64,000 nucleotides of DNA from Oceaniovalibus sp. ACAM 378 (GTDB taxonomy: Bacteria > Pseudomonadota > Alphaproteobacteria > Rhodobacterales > Rhodobacteraceae). The notes beneath the pieces were generated by a model that saw nothing but the letters and a program-made list of their open reading frames with translations, did no database searches and was not told where the DNA came from. The position numbers and the translations under genes are program-made. This document shows positions 53,897 to 61,961 of this stretch, in pieces (position 1 is the stretch's first letter; the number at the start of each line of letters is the position of its first letter). The DNA is taken from positions 124,001 to 188,000 of the forward strand of contig NZ_VSJK01000006.1 of assembly GCF_008085915.1 (NCBI RefSeq). The letters are read 5' to 3'.

Positions 53897-54295
53897 ATGA
53901 CCCGATTTCTTATCTGCACCGCCGCCCTGTTGGGCCTTACCGCCTGCGTTCCACCGCCGGTCGAGGTCGGGCGCGCGCTTTATGGCGACGCCTGCGCAGT
54001 GTGCCACGGGCCGCTGGGCAAGGGCGACGGCTCGCTTGCGGGCGATCTGCCCAAACGCCCGGCCGATCTGACCGGACTTTCGGCAAGGAACGGCGGAGTG
54101 TTTCCGCAAGGCGCGGTGATGGCGGTGATCGACGGCTACAACCGCCGCGACGATCCGCATGGGGTGATGCCCGAATTCGGCGAAGTGCTGCAAGAGGGCC
54201 GTCTTGTGCCGGTCGATATCGGCGACGGCAGACAGACCCCGACACCCGAACGGCTGGTCGCTCTCGCCGCCTATGTGGAGCGGTTGCAGGAGTGA
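53897..54295 (+). CDS. c-type cytochrome lipoprotein
   Basis: 132 residues. Lipobox LGLTAC (lipid Cys17); one haem-attachment motif CAVCH (33-37) in LYGDACAVCHGPLGKGDGSL; likely axial Met91 in DDPHGVMPEFGEV. A small monohaem class I cytochrome tethered to a membrane, probably passing electrons in the periplasm; partner unknown. CGGAGG precedes the ATG at 53897. Upstream, 251 bp (53646-53896) hold no other recognisable feature. A perfect hairpin follows the stop. Confidence 0.9.
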   Translation: MTRFLICTAALLGLTACVPPPVEVGRALYGDACAVCHGPLGKGDGSLAGDLPKRPADLTGLSARNGGVFPQGAVMAVIDGYNRRDDPHGVMPEFGEVLQEGRLVPVDIGDGRQTPTPERLVALAAYVERLQE

Positions 54296-54301
54296 GACGC
54301 G

Positions 54302-54332
54302 CCCGGAAACGATCCGCGGGATCGTTTCCGGG
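54302..54332 (+). terminator. perfect 14-bp hairpin after the cytochrome gene
   Basis: CCCGGAAACGATCC (54302-54315) and its exact complement (54319-54332) flank a GCG loop, 6 nt after the stop. No T-run follows, so it may be a Rho-assisted or 3'-protecting structure. Confidence 0.65.
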
Positions 54333-54464
54333 ACGAACGCGCGGAGCGCAAGCGCCCATCGCGTCGGAGTAAAGCCTCACCCCTCGATTCCGGTGACGCA
54401 TTTTGTGTTGAATGAAATCGCGCGTGGTGAAAGAACCGTTAATAACCGATGCGAATACGCTATG

Positions 54465-54662
54465 TCATCCTTGGTCGTTTCTAAATACTGCGAGATAGGT
54501 ATTCCCATCGGAGGAGCCAAAGCAGCCCGTTTTTTGAACCGAAAAGACGGTATGGAGCTCCCAACCAGAACCAGCTTCTGACGTTAGCCTATTTTCGAAT
54601 TCTCGTATAGCTTTGTCGCTAAAGGCAGCACCTATGCTAACAATTTTGTATTTTGCCGCCAT
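54465..54662 (-). CDS. DUF4177 family protein
   Basis: 65 residues matching the DUF4177 pattern: MAAKYKIVSIGAAFSDKAIR, then LTSEAGSGWELHTVFSVQKT and TYLAVFRNDQG. A small predicted beta-alpha-beta protein of unknown role. It begins 6 nt after the yidD-like stop and is visibly richer in A+T codons than the surrounding genes. It ends the parE-yidD-DUF4177 leftward run. Confidence 0.8.
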   Translation of the reverse strand: MAAKYKIVSIGAAFSDKAIREFENRLTSEAGSGWELHTVFSVQKTGCFGSSDGNTYLAVFRNDQG

Positions 54663-54668
54663 CTGATT

Positions 54669-55028
54669 TTACCCCTTCAGTCGAGCTTTAATATCGTCTG
54701 GAAGGTCGAAACCCCCATTGGCAGCAGTACAGCTGTAAAGTCTTTTAATTGTCAATCCCAATGCCAAAGGCGCGGAGTGATACCGAAACATAATTTCGCA
54801 GTAACGCGAGCAGCTTGGATCGAACGCGCATCTGTTTCCTACTGCATCAGGACGAATTCTTCGATAACCTCGACAAAATCGATAGGCCGCGCGGGCAAAA
54901 AAACCATCAGGTTCAGATAAATCATCTATGAGCCGATCAAAGGCCGGTGTGATTCCGAGACCGCGCAATGCGCGGGGTATCATATTTTCCGGCAGATCCA
55001 ATTCGACATTTGCATCGTCCTCAAACAT
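54669..55028 (-). CDS. YidD-like membrane protein insertion factor
   Basis: 119 residues. The C-terminal half carries the YidD pattern RCAFDPSCSRYCEIMFRYHS and LGLTIKRLYSCTAANGGFDL; YidD assists YidC in inner-membrane protein insertion. The first 60 residues (acidic, PENMIPRALRGLGITPAFDR) are not part of ordinary YidD, which is about 70-90 residues and sits by rpmH/yidC. It overlaps the parE stop by 8 nt. Codon use is A+T-richer than in neighbouring genes, suggesting acquisition. Confidence 0.75.
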   Translation of the reverse strand: MFEDDANVELDLPENMIPRALRGLGITPAFDRLIDDLSEPDGFFARAAYRFCRGYRRIRPDAVGNRCAFDPSCSRYCEIMFRYHSAPLALGLTIKRLYSCTAANGGFDLPDDIKARLKG

Positions 55029-56991
55029 CCAACTCCTCCACAAACCTCGCGTTCTCGCTGATATACTGAAACCGCAATTCCGGTTTCTTGCCCATCAGCC
55101 GCTCGACCAGATCGCCGGTTTCACCGGGTTCGTCCTCGTCTATCGTCACGCGGATCAATTTGCGGGTCAATGGGTTCATTGTTGTGTCTTTCAGATCCTT
55201 CGCGTCCATTTCGCCCAGACCCTTGAACCGCGACACGTCGATTTTGCCCTTGCCGCCCAGCCCCTTGGCCAGCCATGCATTCTTTTCCGCCTCGTCCAGA
55301 CAATAGACCCGCTTGGCCCCTTGGGTCAGCCGGAACAGCGGCGGGCAGGCGAGATACAGGTGGCCGGCGTCGATCATCGGCCGCATCTGGGTAAAGAAGA
55401 ACGTCATCAAAAGTGCAGCGATATGCGCGCCGTCCACATCGGCGTCGGTCATGATGATGATCTTGTCATAGCGCAGATCATCGAGCACGAATTTCGAACC
55501 CATCCCGACTCCAAGCGCCTGAGAAAGATCGGAAATCTCGACGTTCTGGCCCAGTTTGGACGATGCGGCCCCCAGCACGTTCAGGATCTTGCCGCGCAGG
55601 GGCAGCAGGGCCTGGGTCTTGCGTTCGCGCGCCATCTTGGCCGATCCGCCCGCGCTGTCGCCCTCGACGATGAACAGTTCGGTGCCGACCCGGTCGTTTG
55701 ACGAACAATCGACCAGTTTTCCGGGCAGGCGCAGCTTTTTCGTCGCCGTTTTACGCGCGGTCTCTTTTTCCTGCCGCCGGCGCATCCGTTCTTCGGCGCG
55801 CAACACGAGGAAGTCGAGGATCGCGCCCGCCGCCTTGGTGTCGGAGGCCAGCCAGTTGTCGAAATGGTCGCGCACGGCACCCTCAACCATGCGCCCCGCC
55901 TCGGTCGTGGCCAGCCGGTCCTTGGTCTGACCGACGAATTCCGGCTCGCGGATGAAACAGGAGACAAGCGCGCAGCCCCCGGCCAACAGGTCTTCGCGGG
56001 TGATGTCCTTCGCCTTGCGATTGTTGATCAGCTCGCCGTAAGCGCGGATGCCCTTCAGGATCGCCGCCCAAAAGCCGGTTTCATGGGTGCCGCCCTCGGG
56101 CGTGGGGACGGTGTTACAGTAGGACTGGGTGAACCCGTCGCGCGACGGAGTCCAGTTGATCGCCCATTCGACGCTGCCGGGCTGGGAAAACTTTTCCGCG
56201 AACGACACTTTGCCCGCAAAGGCCTTGTCGGCATAGGTCAGTGCGCGGCCCAGAGTTTCGGTCAGGTAATCCGCCAGACCGCCGGGAAAGTGGAACACCG
56301 CCTCGGTCGGGGTTTCGCCGTCATCAATGGCGGATTTCCAGCGGATTTCGACGCCCGAGAACAGGTAAGCCTTGGAGCGGATGGATTTGAACATCCGTGC
56401 CGGTTTGAACCGGATCGATCCGAAAATCTGTTCATCGGCGTGGAATGTCACCGAGGTGCCCCGCCGGTTCGGGGCGGCGCCGACCTTTTCAACCGGGCCA
56501 AGGGGAATGCCGCGCGAGAACCGTTGTTCGTACAGCTCTTTGTTGCGGGCGACCTGCACGACCATGGAATCCGACAGGGCGTTGACGACCGATGCGCCAA
56601 CCCCGTGCAACCCGCCCGAGGTCTGATACGAATCCCCGCCGAATTTGCCGCCCGCGTGCAGGGTGCACAGGATCACCTCAAGCGCGGATTTGCCGGGAAA
56701 TTTTGGGTGCGGGTCAATCGGGATGCCGCGCCCGTTGTCCTTGATCGTCACCGAATAGTCAGCGTGGAGTTCAACCTCGATCCGCGTTGCATAGCCTGCG
56801 ACAGCCTCGTCCATCGAGTTGTCCAGAACCTCGGCCACCAGATGGTGCAGGGCGCGTTCATCGGTGCCGCCGATATACATGCCGGGGCGTTTGCGAACGG
56901 GCTCCAATCCTTCCAGAACCTCGATGGAGGAGGCGTCATAGACAGGTTCGGACGCGCCGGAGAGGAGATCATCGGCCATGGGTGTGCTCAT
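55021..56991 (-). CDS. parE: DNA topoisomerase IV subunit B
   Basis: 656 residues. GHKL ATPase: VRKRPGMYIGGTDERALHHL, EVLDNSMDEAVAGYATRIEV, TSGGLHGVGASVVNALSDSM. Transducer, then the TOPRIM domain: ELFIVEGDSAGGSAKMARER and IIIMTDADVDGAHIAALLMT. C-terminus RFKGLGEMDAKDLKDTTMNP. The length and the short C-terminus without the GyrB insert favour ParE over GyrB. It decatenates daughter chromosomes with ParC. The stop lies inside the yidD-like start. Confidence 0.95.
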   Translation of the reverse strand: MSTPMADDLLSGASEPVYDASSIEVLEGLEPVRKRPGMYIGGTDERALHHLVAEVLDNSMDEAVAGYATRIEVELHADYSVTIKDNGRGIPIDPHPKFPGKSALEVILCTLHAGGKFGGDSYQTSGGLHGVGASVVNALSDSMVVQVARNKELYEQRFSRGIPLGPVEKVGAAPNRRGTSVTFHADEQIFGSIRFKPARMFKSIRSKAYLFSGVEIRWKSAIDDGETPTEAVFHFPGGLADYLTETLGRALTYADKAFAGKVSFAEKFSQPGSVEWAINWTPSRDGFTQSYCNTVPTPEGGTHETGFWAAILKGIRAYGELINNRKAKDITREDLLAGGCALVSCFIREPEFVGQTKDRLATTEAGRMVEGAVRDHFDNWLASDTKAAGAILDFLVLRAEERMRRRQEKETARKTATKKLRLPGKLVDCSSNDRVGTELFIVEGDSAGGSAKMARERKTQALLPLRGKILNVLGAASSKLGQNVEISDLSQALGVGMGSKFVLDDLRYDKIIIMTDADVDGAHIAALLMTFFFTQMRPMIDAGHLYLACPPLFRLTQGAKRVYCLDEAEKNAWLAKGLGGKGKIDVSRFKGLGEMDAKDLKDTTMNPLTRKLIRVTIDEDEPGETGDLVERLMGKKPELRFQYISENARFVEELDV

Positions 56992-57272
56992 ACTGTTTGG
57001 GTCGCACCCGTCTTACACGGCGAAGGGCGGGCGCGAAAGATCGTTTCCCGCATCCGAGGCCCGATCAACTGGCGCGCAACAGATATGCGACAGTTTTCAC
57101 AGTAATTTCCCGTTCGCCGCTGTCGGTCCAGCCGGTGTTGCTGCCTTTGCGACATTTCAGTCTCATCTGGACGCATGTGATCCTTGGCATAGGCTGCCCT
57201 GCCCGGAGGGGTGCAGTTCGGCGATTTCGCTGCCACCGCCGTCGGACAGCGCACCGCGTATTGTGTGACCGT

Positions 57273-57288
57273 ATTGGATGTATCCAAT
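57273..57288. promoter_or_regulatory. operator-like palindrome ATTGGAT-GT-ATCCAAT
   Basis: Seven-base arms with a 2-bp centre, in the 421-bp gap (56992-57412) upstream of parE and of the small ORF at 57413. Nothing else is recognised in that gap. It resembles a dimeric regulator site; the binding protein is unknown. Confidence 0.4.
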
Positions 57289-57412
57289 CTTTCGTGGTCG
57301 CCGCATTGTTTCCTTTTGCTGGAATTGTCCCGCAAATCGAACCTTCTGGGCCACGATCGCGCCATGTTCACCAAGCAGTCTCCGGTTCAGACATTCCGTG
57401 ACGGAGGCCGAT

Positions 57413-57574
57413 ATGCCCGATCAATCCATACTCATGCGTGCAAGGGACAGGCGGCGCCGCGCGCTTGCGTCGCTGTCGCTGCGCGAGATGTCGATGGGCC
57501 TGATGCGCGATCGCAACCGGCCGCATCGCCTGACTTTTGCGGCGGCACAGCGGTTGATGCAGCGCTTGGTTTGA
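57413..57574 (+). CDS. small arginine-rich ORF
   Basis: 53 residues, MPDQSILMRARDRRRRALAS followed by a mixed helix and ending RLTFAAAQRLMQRLV. Very basic (many Arg), no membrane segment. CGGAGG stands 6 nt ahead of the ATG, a good ribosome site, which is the main support. No family recognised. It lies 99 bp before the MATE gene. Confidence 0.45.
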   Translation: MPDQSILMRARDRRRRALASLSLREMSMGLMRDRNRPHRLTFAAAQRLMQRLV

Positions 57575-57673
57575 CTCCGGCTGCTGCGTCCGGGATCGCA
57601 ACTGCAAACCGATGTCAGCGGCCGGGTGATGCGTGCTCTTGCCCGGGACAGCCGCGTCGGCTAGCAGCAGTGC

Positions 57674-59041
57674 ATGTCCGACATTTCCGCCTCATTGCCG
57701 TCCCCAATGTCCCGCGGGGGGCATGTGCGTTCAATCCTGACGCTGGGTCTGCCGCTGATCGGCAGCCATCTGGCGCAATTCGCGATCACCCTGACTGATG
57801 CGATCATGCTCGGGTGGTACGATATCGGCGCGCTGGCGGGCGAGGTTCTGGGCGGATCGCTGTGGTTTGTCATGTTCCTGTTCGGCTCGGGGTTTGCCTT
57901 TGCCGTGATGCCCATGGTGGCGCGGGCGCAAAGTGCGGGCGAACCGGCGCAGGTGCGGCGGGTGACGCGCATGGGGCTGTGGGTGTCCATCGCATTTGCC
58001 ATGCTGGCCGTGCCGCTGCTTTTGGTGTCCGAGATCTGGCTGGTTTGGCTGGGGCAGGATCCGGCAGTGGCCGACATGGCCTCGCGGTATCTGGGTATTC
58101 TCGCCTGGGGATTGTTTCCGGCGCTGGGCGTGATGGTCCTGAAAAGCTTTCTTGCGGCGCTGGAGCGGACGCGCGTGGTGCTGTGGATCACACTGATCGC
58201 CGTCGCCGTTAACGTGGTGGTGAACTATGCGCTGATCTTCGGCAACTGGGGCATGCCAGAACTGGGGATCGAGGGGGCGGCGATTGCATCGCTTTGCGTC
58301 CATTGCGTGTCACTGGCGGCGACGATCGCCTATACCCGGATCGCACAACCGGAACATGAGCTGTTCACGCGGTTCTGGCGGCCCGACATCGAGGCGCTGG
58401 GCCGGGTGTTTCGGCTGGGCTGGCCCATCGGTCTGACCAATCTGGCCGAGGTGGGGCTGTTCGCGGCATCCTCTCTGATGATGGGGTGGCTGGGTCCGGT
58501 GGCGCTGGCCGCGCACGGCATTGCGTTGCAGATCAGTTCGGCCACATTCATGGTTCAACTGGGGTTGTCGAACGCGGCGACGGTGCGCGCCGGACAGGCG
58601 TCGGGGCGCGATGATGCGCAGCATCTACGGCGCGGTGCGGCCATGGTGGCGCTGCTGTCGATGGTCATTGCCGTGCTGACGGTGGCCGTTTTCCTGCTGC
58701 TGCCGGAACAGATGATCGGGCTCTTCCTTGATCCGGACGATCCGGTGCGCGGCGTGGTGATTTCGACCGGCGTGGTTCTGTTGGCGGCGGCGGCGCTGTT
58801 TCAGGTGGTGGATGCGGCGCAGGTGATCGCTCTGGGTTTGCTGCGCGGGATTCAGGACACCAAGGTGCCCATGGTGATCGCGATCATCAGTTACTGGGGG
58901 CTGGGTGCGCCGCTTTCGTATGTATTGGGGTTTGTTCTTGGCTGGGGCGGTGTTGGTGTGTGGCTGGGGCTGGCAGCGGGGCTTGGGCTGGCCGGAGTGC
59001 TTTTGACACTGCGTTTCCTGCGCCGCGCAGGGGACATGTAG
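57674..59041 (+). CDS. MATE family efflux transporter
   Basis: 455 residues, about 12 hydrophobic segments. SILTLGLPLIGSHLAQFAIT and LTDAIMLGWYDIGALAGEVL near the start, VMVLKSFLAALERTRVVLW near 155, GWPIGLTNLAEVGLFAASSL near 250 and ALGLLRGIQDTKVPMVIAII near 393 follow the NorM-type MATE pattern. Exports cationic drugs or metabolites using Na+ or H+. Substrate not deducible. A weak hairpin GAACCG/CGGTTC (59050-59067) follows the stop. Confidence 0.92.
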   Translation: MSDISASLPSPMSRGGHVRSILTLGLPLIGSHLAQFAITLTDAIMLGWYDIGALAGEVLGGSLWFVMFLFGSGFAFAVMPMVARAQSAGEPAQVRRVTRMGLWVSIAFAMLAVPLLLVSEIWLVWLGQDPAVADMASRYLGILAWGLFPALGVMVLKSFLAALERTRVVLWITLIAVAVNVVVNYALIFGNWGMPELGIEGAAIASLCVHCVSLAATIAYTRIAQPEHELFTRFWRPDIEALGRVFRLGWPIGLTNLAEVGLFAASSLMMGWLGPVALAAHGIALQISSATFMVQLGLSNAATVRAGQASGRDDAQHLRRGAAMVALLSMVIAVLTVAVFLLLPEQMIGLFLDPDDPVRGVVISTGVVLLAAAALFQVVDAAQVIALGLLRGIQDTKVPMVIAIISYWGLGAPLSYVLGFVLGWGGVGVWLGLAAGLGLAGVLLTLRFLRRAGDM

Positions 59042-59240
59042 GCTGCGCTGAACCGCTTGTCCGGTTCGTGGTCGCGCGCTACAAGCCGTGCATGTGACGC
59101 CTGTTGGAATACCATATCGGACCGGCTTGAAATCTATCTTTCGGGTGGGTTTAAGTAATGATTACATGGCTTTGCTGCCGCTTTGGGTTGTTGACGGACC
59201 TACATCGGCCCGATATTGAAGTTTGATGACTACGCTCTGT

Positions 59241-59327
59241 GCGGGCGTGCTGGAATGGTAGACAGACCAGACTTAAAATCTGTTGGGGCTTGTCCCCGTG
59301 TGGGTTCGAGTCCCACCGCCCGCACCA
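59241..59327 (+). tRNA. tRNA-Leu (UAA anticodon)
   Basis: 87 nt including an encoded CCA. Acceptor GCGGGCG (59241-59247) pairs with CGCCCGC (59317-59323). Anticodon loop CTTAAAA gives UAA between stems CCAGA/TCTGT. A long variable arm (GGGGC..GTCCCC) is typical of tRNA-Leu, and the T-arm reads GTGGGTTCGAGTCCCAC. It lies 199 bp after the MATE gene in a somewhat A+T-richer stretch. Confidence 0.97.
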
Positions 59328-59508
59328 CTTGATCCCCTTCTGAAACACAGATTTTTGGTGGCTGCCCGAGTCGGATCGCGGGTGGGGTCATTGGCGCTGG
59401 AAAATACTTGACCGGTTTTGTCGGTCATGCGTAACCTGACCGATATAAAGCCACCGACGGAGCGCCGGACGCTCATCCGGGCATCGTCAGATTGATCGGA
59501 GGCCCCTA

Positions 59509-59676
59509 ATGGAAGCACCGAGCGAACCGCACATATTGCGACGACCGGTCTCCGAAGACCGCAACACCAACGATCGCCTGTCTTGTGGCGAATTGATACA
59601 GGGTGCGATGGACGGAAACTATCCCGGCGACCAGAGGCTTGAGTTTATCCTGGACAGGATTGAACACCAGCGGTGA
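59509..59676 (+). CDS. small hypothetical protein near tRNA-Leu
   Basis: 55 residues: MEAPSEPHILRRPVSEDRNT then NDRLSCGELIQGAMDGNYPG and ending RIEHQR. GGAGG lies 7 nt before the ATG, an almost ideal ribosome site. Acidic-basic mix, no membrane helix. No family recognised. It occupies part of the 394-bp gap between the tRNA and dctM; the rest (59328-59508) shows nothing clear. Confidence 0.5.
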   Translation: MEAPSEPHILRRPVSEDRNTNDRLSCGELIQGAMDGNYPGDQRLEFILDRIEHQR

Positions 59677-59721
59677 CAGGTGGCGTCACACCCGGGGGGA
59701 TGGAGGCCGCGCCACAGGGCA

Positions 59722-61116
59722 CTAATTCACCACGGTTTCCGGGCCCATCATCAGTGTCGGCAACCATGTTGAGATCCACGGAACATAGGTCACGATAATC
59801 AGGAACACGAAGAGCACCGCCAGAAACGGAAGTGCGGCGCGCACCACGGCCATCATCGACATGCCCGCCACCCCGGAGGTCACAAACAGGTTCAGCCCCA
59901 CGGGGGGCGTGATCATGCCGATTTCCATGTTGACCACCATGATGATGCCAAGGTGGATCGGGTCGATCCCCAGTTGCATCGCGATGGGAAACACCAAGGG
60001 CGCAACGATGACCAAAAGACCCGAAGGCTCCATGAACTGACCACCGATCAGCAGGATCACGTTGACCACAATCAGAAAGGTCACAGGCCCCAACCCCGAC
60101 CCCAGCATCGCTGCCGCAATGCTCTGGGGGATCTGTTCGTCGGTCAGAACGTGTTTCAGGATCAGAGCGTTGGCGATCACGAACATCAGCATGATCGTCA
60201 GCTTGCCCGCGTCAAGCAGGGTGTCGCGTGTGTCCCGGTGAAAGAATGCGGTGATGATCGACAGGGGGTTGCGATAGAACGGCAGCGGTGGCCCGCCGTC
60301 GCGCCCGGCCAGCGGCCCCATGTCGCGATAGATAAAGGTGGCGACGAAGAACGCATAGACCGAAGCCACCGCCGCCGCCTCGGTCGGGGTAAAGATCGCG
60401 CCGGTGACGCCGGGGATGCCATAGATCCCGACCATGATGATCACGATCAGCATCAGCCCCCAGAACGCATCGCGGAAACTGTCAAATATTTCGGACCAGC
60501 CGCGCCATTCGCCCTTGGGCATGTTCTTGATCTTGGCCATGACATAGATGGTCAGCATCAGCATGGTACCGGCCAGCAACCCGGGGATCACCCCGGCCAG
60601 AAACATCCGGCCCACCGATACATCCGTCGCGCTGGCATAGACGACCATCACGATAGAGGGCGGAATCAGGATGCCCAGCGTACCGGCGTTACAGATCACG
60701 CCAGCGGCAAAATCGCGGGTGTATCCGGCCTGACGCATGGCCGCGATGACGATCGATCCGATGGCGACCACGGTGGCGGGCGACGATCCCGACAAGGCGG
60801 CGAACATCATGCAGGCCAGAACCCCGGCGATGGCCAACCCGCCCTGAAGATGCCCGACACAGGCAATGGCGAACCGGATGATCCGCTTCGCAACCCCGCC
60901 CGTCGACATGAAAGATGACGCAAGGATGAAGAACGGAATGGCCAGCAGGGTATAGTGCCCCGCCATCGCCTGATACAGCGATTGCGCCACCGAGGCGAGC
61001 GAGGTGTTGGAGAATGCCAGCAGGAACAGGATCGACGACAGGCCCAGCGAAACCGCGATGGGCACCCCGATCAGCAGCAGCCCGACGATCAGCACGAACA
61101 GGAGGACGATTTCCAT
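59722..61116 (-). CDS. dctM: TRAP transporter large permease (DctM)
   Basis: 464 residues with about 12 hydrophobic segments. Family blocks: YQAMAGHYTLLAIPFFILAS near 48, GSSPATVVAIGSIVIAAMRQ near 105, NAGTLGILIPPSIVMVVYAS near 143, and TPPVGLNLFVTSGVAGMSMM near 415. Drives Na+-coupled uptake of an organic acid delivered by the DctP-type protein. It follows dctQ after 3 nt. The substrate is unknown; C4-dicarboxylate specificity should not be assumed from the name. Confidence 0.94.
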   Translation of the reverse strand: MEIVLLFVLIVGLLLIGVPIAVSLGLSSILFLLAFSNTSLASVAQSLYQAMAGHYTLLAIPFFILASSFMSTGGVAKRIIRFAIACVGHLQGGLAIAGVLACMMFAALSGSSPATVVAIGSIVIAAMRQAGYTRDFAAGVICNAGTLGILIPPSIVMVVYASATDVSVGRMFLAGVIPGLLAGTMLMLTIYVMAKIKNMPKGEWRGWSEIFDSFRDAFWGLMLIVIIMVGIYGIPGVTGAIFTPTEAAAVASVYAFFVATFIYRDMGPLAGRDGGPPLPFYRNPLSIITAFFHRDTRDTLLDAGKLTIMLMFVIANALILKHVLTDEQIPQSIAAAMLGSGLGPVTFLIVVNVILLIGGQFMEPSGLLVIVAPLVFPIAMQLGIDPIHLGIIMVVNMEIGMITPPVGLNLFVTSGVAGMSMMAVVRAALPFLAVLFVFLIIVTYVPWISTWLPTLMMGPETVVN

Positions 61117-61119
61117 GGG

Positions 61120-61827
61120 TCAGGCCTTTTCGTTCAGTGCGGCGGCGTTTTCGACGGCATCTTCCGCCTCGTGACTGACGATCAGGCTTTCCTCGGCGCC
61201 GGTCCAGACACGCCCAACCGCCTGAAACATACGGAACACAAGCAGCAAAGCCGACAGGGGCAGCACGATATAGGGCACCAGAACCGGCATCTTGGAATAG
61301 GAATCGACCTGCTTTTCGCCGTCCTCGACAAAGGAATTGAACGTCTGTTCCAGCCAGTTTCGCAGCCCGTCAAACGGGATCGGGATGTCGCCCGTCTCGG
61401 TAAAGCCGTACCGCCGCGCGTCCCAGTCAATTCCGGTGGGAAACCAGCGTCCGGTCGTCTTTGGCAGGTCGGCAAAAGGCGCCCAGTAATCCCAGGCACC
61501 TTTGAGAAACAGCAGTGCATAGGCGATGCACAGCGCCCCGGCGAACAGCGCGACCACCCTGCGCGGCCGCGGTGGCAGCATGTTGGTCAGCGCATCCACC
61601 CCAAGATGGGAACGCACCTTGAACCCCCATGAAATGCCCAGCAGCACCAGCCAGGCGAACATAACCAGCGTGACTTCCAGGCTCCAGATCAAGGTGGCGT
61701 TGAACCCATAACGCAGCACGACATTGGCAAAGGTCAGCAACGTCATCAGACCGAGAAGAGTCGCGATCAGCGTTTCCTCGATCTCGTCGACGAAGCCGCG
61801 GGCGCGGCGCCTTGCATGTGGGGTCAT
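61120..61827 (-). CDS. dctQ: TRAP transporter small permease (DctQ)
   Basis: 235 residues with four hydrophobic segments: EETLIATLLGLMTLLTFANV, LEVTLVMFAWLVLLGISWGF near 58, then VVALFAGALCIAYALLFLKG near 89 and VPYIVLPLSALLLVFRMFQA near 185. GFKVRSHLGVDALTNMLPPR is the conserved cytoplasmic loop. It is longer than usual (about 160-200) owing to an extra periplasmic loop around 115-175. Forms the membrane complex with DctM. Confidence 0.9.
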   Translation of the reverse strand: MTPHARRRARGFVDEIEETLIATLLGLMTLLTFANVVLRYGFNATLIWSLEVTLVMFAWLVLLGISWGFKVRSHLGVDALTNMLPPRPRRVVALFAGALCIAYALLFLKGAWDYWAPFADLPKTTGRWFPTGIDWDARRYGFTETGDIPIPFDGLRNWLEQTFNSFVEDGEKQVDSYSKMPVLVPYIVLPLSALLLVFRMFQAVGRVWTGAEESLIVSHEAEDAVENAAALNEKA

Positions 61828-61869
61828 GGCTTGGTGTCTCCGATAGGGGGCGACGCGAATGGACTGCTG

Positions 61870-61902
61870 AAAAAGGCGCGCACCCCTTTGGGGACGCGCG
61901 CC
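61870..61902 (-). terminator. intercistronic terminator/attenuator between dctP and dctQ
   Basis: GGCGCGC (61875-61881) and GCGCGCC (61896-61902) plus inner CCCC/GGGG form a two-part stem. On the minus strand a run of five T (61874-61870) follows at once. It should reduce transcription into dctQM after dctP, giving more binding protein than permease. Confidence 0.8.
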
Positions 61903-61961
61903 CGGAGCGCAATATTACACGCTGACCGGATACTGCGGGTCGGTTTTGGCCCGCAGCGGGA

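Noticed and set aside
59151-59518. Minus-strand ORFs over tRNA-Leu encoding WCGRWDSNPHGDKPQQILSL and GGGTRTHTGTSPNRF endings
   Set aside because: These are antisense translations of the tRNA-Leu gene, a well-known spurious protein annotation.
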